A DNA stretch of 48,120 bases from positions 1 through 48,120 of the forward strand of contig JAGBNT010000058.1 of assembly GCA_017634255.1 (NCBI GenBank), read 5' to 3'. Shown here piece by piece: positions 19,303 through 27,379 of the stretch. How positions within the stretch are numbered: the stretch's first letter is position 1; each line of letters opens with the position of its first letter. The position numbers were made by a program, and so were the translations under genes. The notes beneath the pieces are model-generated. The model was not told the origin of the DNA and did not search any database. It was given only the letters and a program-made list of their open reading frames with translations. This DNA comes from Lachnospiraceae bacterium (GTDB lineage: Bacteria > Bacillota_A > Clostridia > Lachnospirales > Lachnospiraceae).

Positions 19303-20568
19303 TTACTGGTGCTCGATCTTAATAGTGATAGTTTGCACGTCCCCGGCTTCCTCCAGCTTCTTTTTCTGCAAAACCACCTGCTCCATCTCACCGGGAGCCA
19401 TTATCCTCTTCTTATTGTGCATTACCTGCTTATCGTCGAAATACACGCTTACATAGCTGTCCTTAAATACTGCGCCAACCCTGAAGCGCACGGTAAGCAG
19501 TTCTTCCATACGGCTCACATCTATGGTGGAAGGAACCGTGTAGCGGGCTCCGTCGGTCGCAACGAGCTTGATTACCTTATCGGAGGTCTCCTTAATTTCG
19601 CCGGAAACGTATTTAGCGGCATTTTCTCCTGCCCTGGTAGCCTCCTCGGAAACATAGTCCACAAGGTCGTGAACGTGGAGCACGTTGCCGCAGGCGAAGA
19701 TTCCGGGAACGTTTGTCTCCAGGCTTTCATTCACAACAGGACCGCTGGTTATCATGTTCATCTCGACCCCTGCCTTCTTGGAAAGCTCGTTCTCAGGGAT
19801 AAGTCCGCAGGAAAGAAGGAGGGTGTCACAGGTATATCTCTCCTCTGTCCCGGGTATGGGCTTCATGTCGGGACCTACCTCGGCTATGGTAACCGCGCTT
19901 ACCCTCTCCTTGCCCTCGATATCCACAACAGTATGGGACAGCTTAAGCGGTATGCCGAAATCGTTAAGACACTGGACTATGTTCCTCTTTAAGCCGCCCG
20001 AATAAGGCATGAGCTCCGCAACCACCTTGACCTTCGCTCCCTCTAAGGTCATGCGGCGTGCCATTATAAGCCCGATATCTCCCGAGCCTAAGATAACGAC
20101 CTCACGGCCGGGCATATAGCCCTCGATATTTACAAGCCTTTGAGCCGTACCTGCCGAGAATATCCCTGCAGGTCTGTAGCCGGGGATGTTCAGGGCTCCT
20201 CTGGGTCTCTCTCTGCAGCCCATTGCCAGGATCACTGCCTTTGCCTGATATTCCACCATTCCGTCCTCCCGGTTCATCGTGGTGACCACCTTTTCGGGAG
20301 AGATATCCATTACCATGGTATTGAGCTTATATTCAATGTTTAAGTCAAAGACCTGCTCCATAAAGCGATATGCATATTCGGGTCCGGTCAACTCCTCCTT
20401 AAAGGTATGGAGTCCAAAGCCGTTATGTATGCATTGATTTAAAATTCCTCCGAGCTCCTTGTCGCGCTCAAGTATGAGAATACTGTCGTTTCCGGCCTTC
20501 TTTGCTGCAACGGCTGCTGCAAGTCCCGCCGGGCCTCCTCCGACTATTACTATATCATATGATTTCAT
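19303..20568 (-). CDS. FAD-dependent oxidoreductase, GlpB-like partner
   Basis: A 421-residue pyridine nucleotide-disulfide-type flavoprotein. I choose the ATG at 20568 (MKSYDIVIVGGGPAG) because AGGAGG lies 6 nt upstream; six codons of in-frame sequence before it lack a site. The FAD loop GGGPAGLAAA is at residues 8-17. A second dinucleotide loop, ILGSGDIGLIMARR, near 155 probably binds NAD(P)H. CIHNGFG near 46 and MGCRERPRG near 112 are characteristic of this subfamily, which accompanies GlpA-like and DUF1667 proteins. It probably links glycerol-3-phosphate oxidation to NAD(P) or another carrier. It lies 43 nt after the GlpA-like gene and 79 nt before DUF1667. Confidence 0.85.
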   Translation of the reverse strand: MKSYDIVIVGGGPAGLAAAVAAKKAGNDSILILERDKELGGILNQCIHNGFGLHTFKEELTGPEYAYRFMEQVFDLNIEYKLNTMVMDISPEKVVTTMNREDGMVEYQAKAVILAMGCRERPRGALNIPGYRPAGIFSAGTAQRLVNIEGYMPGREVVILGSGDIGLIMARRMTLEGAKVKVVAELMPYSGGLKRNIVQCLNDFGIPLKLSHTVVDIEGKERVSAVTIAEVGPDMKPIPGTEERYTCDTLLLSCGLIPENELSKKAGVEMNMITSGPVVNESLETNVPGIFACGNVLHVHDLVDYVSEEATRAGENAAKYVSGEIKETSDKVIKLVATDGARYTVPSTIDVSRMEELLTVRFRVGAVFKDSYVSVYFDDKQVMHNKKRIMAPGEMEQVVLQKKKLEEAGDVQTITIKIEHQ

Positions 20569-20611
20569 AGTTCCTCCTGATTTCAAACTTTAGTAGTGAC
20601 CTAGCACTTCA

Positions 20612-22066
20612 TTAATCTGCCTGCGCCGTCTCCTTGGTCCTCTCCAATACGATGTTGGACTTTCCTCCGCTCTTGGTTATAGCCTCGTAGTCAAGACCAA
20701 GCTCGCGGTTTAATATCTCCATGACACGGGGAGAACAGAAGCCTGCCTGGCATCTTCCCATTCCCGCCCTTGTGCGGCGCTTTATTCCGTCGAGTGAACG
20801 AGCGCCTAAGGGTCTCCTTATAGCGTCCAAGATCTCTCCTTCGGAAATAGACTCGCAGCGGCAGATTATCTGTCCGTAAGCGGGCTCCTTCTTTATGAGC
20901 TCGTTTCTTTCCTCTACCGACATATCCGAGGGATTTAAGATTCCCTTGCGCTTTCCGTTCCAGTCCGCCTTTTTCTCAGGCTTAGCGAGCTCTACCACTA
21001 TACCTGCCACCATCCTGCCTATGGCGGGGCTGGAGGTAAGCCCGGGAGACTCGATACCGGCGCAGTCTATGAAGCCGGGAGCCTCCTTAACCTCGCCGAT
21101 AACAAACTCATGAGCATCCTCATGGGCACGAAGACCCGCAAAGCTCGTGATCACCTTTCTGCCGACGGGCAGATTATTTACGTGCATCCCTGCCTTTGCG
21201 ATAAGGTCATTTATTCCCGCCGCCGTAGTGGCTGTGGCTTCCTTATCCTCTATGTCTATTGCAGTAGGACCTACGATAAGATTTCCATGGATAGTGGGGG
21301 ATACCAGAACGCCCTTGCCAAGCTTTGTGGGCTGGGGGAAGATCGTATGTGTTACGAAGGAACCCATCTCCTTATCCAGAAGGCAGTAGTCTCCTCTTCT
21401 GGGCGTTATATGTATCTTCTTATCAGCTACCATATTGTGGAATTTATCCGAATAAACCCCGGCGGCATTTATGACATATTTTGTCTTATATTCGCCGTTA
21501 TTCGTGCGAATATGCCAGATACCGTCGTCGTCCCTTTTAAGGGTCTCAGCCTCGGTATTAAAGAAGAAGTCAACTCCGTTAACCGCCGCATTCTCCGCCA
21601 TAGCTATATTTAAGATAAAGGGACAGATTATTCCGCCGGTAGGAGCATAGAGGGCTGCACAGGCCTCGTCGGCAAGATTGGGCTCCATCTTATGAAGCTC
21701 CTCTTTGTCCAGGAGCTTTAACTCCTTGACTCCGTTGGCTATTCCTCTGTCATAGAGCTCCTTTAAGCCGCCCTTCTCCTCCTCGTGGATGCAGACAACC
21801 AGAGAGCCGTTTCTCTTAAAGGGTATATCCAGGTCTGCACAAAGCTCGTCCATCATCTCATTGCCTTCCACATTAAGCTTCGCCATAAGCGACCCCTCGG
21901 CTGCATCAAAGCCGGCATGTACAATGGCGCTGTTAGCCTTACTTGTGCCGGAGCAAACGTCCTCACCCTTTTCGATGACGGCAACGTTTAAGTTGTATTT
22001 GGAAAGCTCACGCGCTGTAGCGCTTCCGCTTACACCCGCTCCGATTATTATACAATCGTAAGTCAT
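20612..22066 (-). CDS. Glycerol-3-phosphate dehydrogenase, GlpA-like, with BFD-type [2Fe-2S] domain
   Basis: A 484-residue flavoprotein expected to oxidise sn-glycerol-3-phosphate to dihydroxyacetone phosphate. The start at 22066 (MTYDCIIIGAGVSGS) puts the FAD loop at residues 9-14; an upstream in-frame ATG at 22153 has no ribosome site and crosses an intercistronic hairpin. GTSKANSAIVHAGFDA near 40 is typical of GlpA/GlpD. The C-terminal domain has CRC near 407 and CQAGFC near 450, the four-Cys pattern of BFD-like [2Fe-2S] domains. Since GlpC is absent, electrons presumably pass to the following flavoprotein and DUF1667 protein. Confidence 0.88.
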   Translation of the reverse strand: MTYDCIIIGAGVSGSATARELSKYNLNVAVIEKGEDVCSGTSKANSAIVHAGFDAAEGSLMAKLNVEGNEMMDELCADLDIPFKRNGSLVVCIHEEEKGGLKELYDRGIANGVKELKLLDKEELHKMEPNLADEACAALYAPTGGIICPFILNIAMAENAAVNGVDFFFNTEAETLKRDDDGIWHIRTNNGEYKTKYVINAAGVYSDKFHNMVADKKIHITPRRGDYCLLDKEMGSFVTHTIFPQPTKLGKGVLVSPTIHGNLIVGPTAIDIEDKEATATTAAGINDLIAKAGMHVNNLPVGRKVITSFAGLRAHEDAHEFVIGEVKEAPGFIDCAGIESPGLTSSPAIGRMVAGIVVELAKPEKKADWNGKRKGILNPSDMSVEERNELIKKEPAYGQIICRCESISEGEILDAIRRPLGARSLDGIKRRTRAGMGRCQAGFCSPRVMEILNRELGLDYEAITKSGGKSNIVLERTKETAQAD

Positions 22067-22115
22067 ATCTAAACTTTTCCTTTCGTCAATAATGTTAAAA
22101 ATTCTGTTAAAGAAA

Positions 22116-22143
22116 GGCGACGGAGCCTTATGCTTCCGCCGCC
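22116..22143 (-). promoter_or_regulatory. GC-rich intercistronic hairpin before the GlpA-like gene
   Basis: On the minus strand GGCGGCGGAAG pairs with CTCCGTCGCC around CATAAGG and is followed by TTTCTTT. It lies about 50 nt before the GlpA-like ATG and could partly terminate transcription or mark an RNA-processing site. Confidence 0.5.
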
Positions 22144-22159
22144 GTTTCTCCATTCTTTA

Positions 22160-22284
22160 GCAACTAAAAGTATTATTTAAGTATAAAAGTATTCATTAGA
22201 TAGCTTTCGCAGATAGCTATCCCGTGAGGGTTTTGATTTGAACGTAATTGCAATCCTAAAGCGTTAAAATGTATAAATATACGT
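22160..22284 (-). repeat. Dispersed element with conserved CCTCRCGGGATAGC core, copy 1
   Basis: This is the 125-nt intercistronic spacer after glpF. On the minus strand TTTGAACGT and ACGTTCAAA form a 9-bp stem. It is followed by CAAAACCCTCACGGGATAGC (plus 22235-22216), a second small hairpin, and ATACTTTTA boxes. The 20-mer matches 18 of 20 bases at 36482-36501, also preceded by a hairpin and followed by ATACTTTTA. Confidence 0.55.
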
Positions 22285-23007
22285 TCAAATTGCTCCGGCG
22301 TTCTTAAGACCCATCCAGAGAAGGGAAGCTACGATACCGCCGCAGATAGGAGCAACAAGCGGGATCCAGCCATATCCCCAGTTGGGATCCTTCTTGCCCT
22401 TGTTAGGTCCAAGAAGCATATAAGCGATACGGGGAGCTGTATCTCTTGCTGCGTTCATTGCGTATCCGGTCAGTCCTCCGAAGGAAGCGCCGCAGGCAAC
22501 GATAACTCCGTAAACCAGCACCCATGAAAGTCCTGACTCTCCGCAGTTTTCGGGAATAGAAGCAAGCGTGAAAACAAGGATGAAGGTAGCAACGAACTCG
22601 GAAAGGAAGTTAAGTCCTACGTTGGGGATGGAAGGACCAGTGCAGAAGCATCCGCGAATTGTTGCGTCATCATCGGTAGCCTTAATGTGATCTCCGAAGA
22701 GGATCATAAGGATAGCTGCTCCTAAGAAGCCGCCGATCATCTGAGCGATGATATATCCGGGAACCAGACCCCAATCCATGCCGCCGCGGATAGCTGCGCC
22801 GATAGTAACAGCGGGGTTAAAGTGTGCGCCCGAAGCTGCTCCGAAGGTGAAAGCGGGAACCATAACCGCCATTCCCCATCCTATAAGGATGTAAACAGCT
22901 CCGCCGCCCTTGAAGCCTGACTTATTTAAGTTAACGTTACAGCAAACACCATCACCTAAAAGTACCAGAATACATGTTCCAACTAACTCTGCAATATAAG
23001 CACCCAT
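22285..23007 (-). CDS. glpF: Glycerol uptake facilitator, MIP/aquaglyceroporin
   Basis: A 240-residue channel protein of the MIP family with six membrane helices and two half-helices, letting glycerol cross the cytoplasmic membrane. The first NPA box is at residues 64-66 (AHFNPAVTIG). The second is NAA (185-187) in GYAMNAARDTAPR instead of the usual NPA; the following Arg188-Asp189 typical of glycerol channels is kept. AAGGAGG precedes the ATG. It lies between glpK and the GlpA-like gene and substrate choice is supported by this operon. Length is near the short end of the glycerol-facilitator range. Confidence 0.93.
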   Translation of the reverse strand: MGAYIAELVGTCILVLLGDGVCCNVNLNKSGFKGGGAVYILIGWGMAVMVPAFTFGAASGAHFNPAVTIGAAIRGGMDWGLVPGYIIAQMIGGFLGAAILMILFGDHIKATDDDATIRGCFCTGPSIPNVGLNFLSEFVATFILVFTLASIPENCGESGLSWVLVYGVIVACGASFGGLTGYAMNAARDTAPRIAYMLLGPNKGKKDPNWGYGWIPLVAPICGGIVASLLWMGLKNAGAI

Positions 23008-23055
23008 AATAAATCCTCCTTAAATCTTTTTTAGCGTTTTTAAGCGCCTTGTCCG

Positions 23056-23097
23056 CCTGCCGCCGCGCTGCTTCAGCTTCAGCTCATCGGCGGCAAG
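23056..23097 (-). promoter_or_regulatory. GC-rich intercistronic hairpin between glpK and glpF
   Basis: On the minus strand CTTGCCGCC (23097-23089) pairs with GGCGGCAGG (23064-23056) across a 24-nt loop that contains a GCTGAA direct repeat. No T-tract follows, so RNA stability or processing is more likely than termination. Confidence 0.45.
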
Positions 23098-23120
23098 CCT
23101 TGTTAATTTGTTTTTTATTT

Positions 23121-24620
<1,500 letters not shown>

Positions 24621-24679
24621 TTAATAATCCTCCTTTGTAATTAATTATTTTTAGCCCGGGCATCTCTCCCGCGGCATTT

Positions 24680-24731
24680 GGCACTTTTTAAATGTTCAGC
24701 CCCCCGGGTTCTGAACATTTACGGCACTTTT
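24680..24731 (-). promoter_or_regulatory. Hairpin leader between glpP and glpK, candidate GlpP-controlled site
   Basis: On the minus strand AAATGTTCAG and CTGAACATTT make a perfect 10-bp stem (24720-24711 with 24699-24690) with an 11-nt loop containing CCCGGG. The stem is bracketed by the direct repeat AAAAGTGCC (24731-24723 and 24688-24680). CCCGGG occurs again about 30 nt further on, allowing alternative pairing. GlpP proteins bind leader RNA to prevent termination; this is the obvious candidate target, although no T-tract follows the stem. Confidence 0.45.
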
Positions 24732-25308
24732 ACATGAGCCATACGGCTTCGTTGGTTGTGGATATCGCCGTCGCCCCGTTGGACAGGGCGTTCATAACGT
24801 CCTCCTTGTCGGATATTAGTCCTCCTGCGATTATCGGAACCCGGCTTATCCTGTTTATCTTCTCTATCATCTTCGGTACTATTATCCCCGGAAGTATTTC
24901 TATTATATCCGGCTGTATATTGCCCGGTCTGGACTGCTTTTCTATGTTTAAAAGCGCCATGCTGTCCAGGACAAAATACCTTAAGACCGTGTTTAACCCA
25001 AGCTCTCTGGCGTGGGGGATAAGGCTCCCCTTTGTGGTTATTATCCCGTCTGCCTCCGTATATTCCCTGATAAAGTCCAGTGAAATATCCTTGCTGTTAT
25101 TTAATCCCGTTATCAGGTCCATATGCACCATCGCGGTCTTCCCCGCCTTCTTTATGGTGCTGACGATCCTGGGTATAGTACAGACGTCGCCATACAGGAT
25201 GAATATTATTCCCACGTCTGTTTTCAGAGCATTTTTTAAGCCTTCGTCATTCTTTATCGCTGCGATTATGGGATTATCTCCCACCGCCTCAACAAATTCC
25301 CTGTTCAT
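24730..25308 (-). CDS. glpP: Glycerol-3-phosphate-responsive antiterminator
   Basis: A 192-residue protein of the GlpP family, which binds glycerol-3-phosphate in a TIM-barrel-like fold and antiterminates glp leader RNA. The start MNREFVEAVGDNPIIAAIKN and the segments FILYGDVCTIPRIV, VHMDLITGL, DGIITTKG and VPIIAGGLI match the family along the whole length. GAGG lies 5 nt before the ATG. It is first in the operon, 109 nt before glpK. A long leader of about 210 nt separates the promoter from the gene. It probably acts on the hairpin before glpK, and perhaps on its own leader (inference). Confidence 0.93.
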   Translation of the reverse strand: MNREFVEAVGDNPIIAAIKNDEGLKNALKTDVGIIFILYGDVCTIPRIVSTIKKAGKTAMVHMDLITGLNNSKDISLDFIREYTEADGIITTKGSLIPHARELGLNTVLRYFVLDSMALLNIEKQSRPGNIQPDIIEILPGIIVPKMIEKINRISRVPIIAGGLISDKEDVMNALSNGATAISTTNEAVWLM

Positions 25309-25528
25309 AAAAGCCTCGCCTCTTCTTCGCCTTCGGTTTAACCGCTTTTATGCTCGTGTCCTTTAGGTCTTCTAATGTTCTTTTGAACCTGCCAGCCTGC
25401 AGTCGGTTCAAGTAACATTGAAAACGCTTTTTCGAACAAAAATAGAGCGTAGCGCAAACACAAGCATCTCCCTTATGCTGCATAGCCACACTCTCTCATC
25501 TCAAGGCTTTCTCTCTAAAACTAGATTT

Positions 25529-25557
25529 ATAATACACCCACTTTGTAAAAAATGCAA
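25529..25557 (-). promoter_or_regulatory. Promoter of the glycerol operon
   Basis: On the minus strand TTGCAT (25557-25552), a 17-bp spacer and TATTAT (25534-25529) form a good vegetative promoter. Transcription would start near 25522, giving a leader of about 210 nt with a GAACC/GGTTC hairpin before glpP. Confidence 0.7.
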
Positions 25558-25665
25558 TAAAAAAAATGATGTTTTTTTAATTTTTTAAAAGAATTGCACA
25601 GAACCTCCCCAACTGTGCTTCCCTATCCCTATACATTTTGCATAAGTGCACTGATTTATGTACAT

Positions 25666-26014
25666 GGCGGACGGCGCGGGGAAGCAGCATTAAAAATTTG
25701 CGTGCTCGCTGCGAAACAAAAATCCTCTAACATTTTCATAAAGTTTTCAAACGAGGCAGCCATCAGCCAAACTAAGCCGCACGTAAGCAGTATTGAAAAT
25801 TTGCGCGCGCAGTTCGAAACGAAACTTCTTAACGAGCCATATAACACAGCGCAAAAAGCGCACGGATGCGCTTTTTAGCCGAGATCGAGCATGGATGTGA
25901 GTGGAGGCGGCGCGTCAGGACTTGTCTACGATGGAGGGGCGAGTTTAGAAGCTTTCGTTGAGATACGAGCACGCAAATTTTCAATGCCGCTTACGTGCGC
26001 CAGCCGTCCTCCCC
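25666..26014. repeat. Foldback repeat block, non-coding
   Basis: The 624 bp between the glpP leader and the Fic gene hold no credible gene. The left end (25666-25709) and right end (25966-26014) are inverted copies of one sequence: the right end read on the minus strand starts GGGGAGGACGGCTGGCGCAC and both contain GCATTRAAAATTTGCGTGCTCG. A further internal copy in plus orientation is at 25776-25815. Another copy in the same orientation as the right end is at 27330-27379. The block could be a miniature foldback element or the ragged end of a larger insertion. Confidence 0.65.
25853..25876. terminator. Bidirectional hairpin inside the repeat block
   Basis: AAAAAGCGC (25853-25861) and GCGCTTTTT (25868-25876) form a 9-bp stem with a 6-nt loop, with an A-run on one side and a T-run on the other. 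It could stop transcripts arriving from either direction, including Fic read-through towards glpP. Confidence 0.65.
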
Positions 26015-26113
26015 AAAAATTTTAATAATTTTTTCTTGTCATCGAGTTAACAGGTTCTGATTTTCTCCCATCCCTGCTTTCTTTGTCCTATTTTTGTCAG
26101 CTAAATAGGAGTA

Positions 26114-27211
26114 TTAAAAGGCTTTAGAATAAAAGGTACTCTTCCCTGCCCCATGTTTTATAACATAGCCTTCGTCCAACAACTTCTTTAATGCAGCTTC
26201 TACAGATTTTTCACTAATACTCGGACATATATTAACAATATCTCTTTTTGTAAATTTCCCTATTTTAGTATCAACGGATGCTTTTACGATATCATAAGCC
26301 TTACTTTTGATTGTAATGACTTTTTTCTTCCCATCCTCAGTTTCAGATACAATAGTCGTATCACTTATGATATGCACCCTGTTTTCAAATTCCCGATAGC
26401 ATGCAAGTATAACACCAAGCATGTATTTTACAAATATTGTGGGGTCTTCATCTTCTTCATGCCATCCTGCAGATGAGGCCTCCAAAGCGTCATAATACGC
26501 ATCTTTTGTCTTTTCGATATGCTTTTCAATACTAATGTACTTTCCAACGAGATATCCGGATTTATACAAAAGCAGGAGTGTCATAAGCCTGCTCATTCTG
26601 CCGTTGCCGTCATTAAAAGGATGAATACAAAGGAAATCATGTAAAAATACAGGTATGATCAACAAAGGATCAACCGATAAATCTTCCATCATGAAATTAT
26701 AATTTTCACATATAGCATTGATGCATGGCTCTGTTTCGTATGGCGGAACAGGCGTAAACCGAATCACCTCTGTACCGTCTTCTTTAGTTTCCTTAAGATA
26801 ATTCTGAGTTATCTTATATCTGCCACCATTTCCGGTCCCTGCATACTGCATCAGATCCCGGTGCAGTTGAAGTATTATGTTTCCATTGACCGGAATATAT
26901 TCATAATTTTCATGAACCGTGTTTAATACATCCCTGTATCCGGCAATTTCCCTCTCATTACGATTCTTTGGGGTTGTTTTTTCCCTTGCAATCTGCCCTA
27001 TCCTTGTTGCTGTGGTAATAATTCCCTCTATTCTGTTTGAAGACTCAATGGATTGTATTTTAGCTACCTCAACGAGCTTCTCCATTTCGACGGGTTTTTG
27101 ACGCAAAAATAGTTCCTGTTTACCCTTGTACTCGTGAATCTGTGAAAGATAATTCAGTATCTCATTATCCCATCGGTATTCCTTATATTTTTTATAATTG
27201 AATCCTCGCAT
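26114..27211 (-). CDS. Fic-domain protein (AMPylator-type), autoinhibited
   Basis: A 365-residue Fic/DOC enzyme, expected to transfer AMP from ATP to a target protein hydroxyl. The catalytic loop HPFNDGNGRMSR is intact at residues 197-208. An N-terminal inhibitory-helix motif SNRIEG (S/TxxxEG, residues 58-63) marks it as self-inhibited, so no separate antitoxin gene is needed. The last 80 residues look like a winged helix (KRDIVNICPSISEKSVEAALKKLLDEGYVIKHG), common in Fic proteins that bind DNA. The ATG at 27211 has AGG 5 nt upstream; a GTG two codons earlier is an alternative. The gene is visibly A/T-richer than its neighbours and lies between repeat copies, suggesting acquisition. The target is unknown. 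Confidence 0.93.
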   Translation of the reverse strand: MRGFNYKKYKEYRWDNEILNYLSQIHEYKGKQELFLRQKPVEMEKLVEVAKIQSIESSNRIEGIITTATRIGQIAREKTTPKNRNEREIAGYRDVLNTVHENYEYIPVNGNIILQLHRDLMQYAGTGNGGRYKITQNYLKETKEDGTEVIRFTPVPPYETEPCINAICENYNFMMEDLSVDPLLIIPVFLHDFLCIHPFNDGNGRMSRLMTLLLLYKSGYLVGKYISIEKHIEKTKDAYYDALEASSAGWHEEDEDPTIFVKYMLGVILACYREFENRVHIISDTTIVSETEDGKKKVITIKSKAYDIVKASVDTKIGKFTKRDIVNICPSISEKSVEAALKKLLDEGYVIKHGAGKSTFYSKAF

Positions 27212-27229
27212 ATTCACCTAACCTCTTTC

Positions 27230-27267
27230 ATGCTCCTAAATTGTACTATATTTTAGGAGCATGTCAA
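27230..27267 (-). promoter_or_regulatory. Fic promoter with embedded palindromic operator
   Basis: On the minus strand TTGACA (27267-27262), a 16-bp spacer and TACAAT (27245-27240) form a near-consensus promoter. A perfect 11-bp inverted repeat, ATGCTCCTAAA / TTTAGGAGCAT (27230-27240 and 27252-27262), covers the spacer and the -10. Binding by the Fic winged helix would give autorepression (inference). Confidence 0.75.
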
Positions 27268-27329
27268 TGTATAGGAGAAATCCATGAGAAATGTCAGAGG
27301 CTTTTTGCTTCGCTGCAAGCACGTTCGCT

Positions 27330-27379
27330 ACGAGCACGCAAATTTTTAATGCTGTTTACGTGCGCCAGCCGTCCTCCCT
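27330..27379. repeat. Direct repeat of the right end of the foldback block
   Basis: These 50 bp match 25965-26014 with about four differences, in the same orientation. The repeat overlaps the 3' end of the aminopeptidase gene and supplies its last codons and stop. Confidence 0.8.

Noticed and set aside
22067..22153. Longer start for the GlpA-like dehydrogenase
   Set aside because: The extra basic residues precede the FAD loop, cross a GC-rich hairpin and have no ribosome site.
25289..25489. 66-codon frame upstream of glpP as a gene
   Set aside because: It has a GTG start with a weak site, overlaps glpP and resembles no protein; kept only as a possible leader ORF.
25594..25878. Frames inside the repeat block as genes
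   Set aside because: They consist of the inverted repeat sequence and a terminator-like hairpin on both strands.
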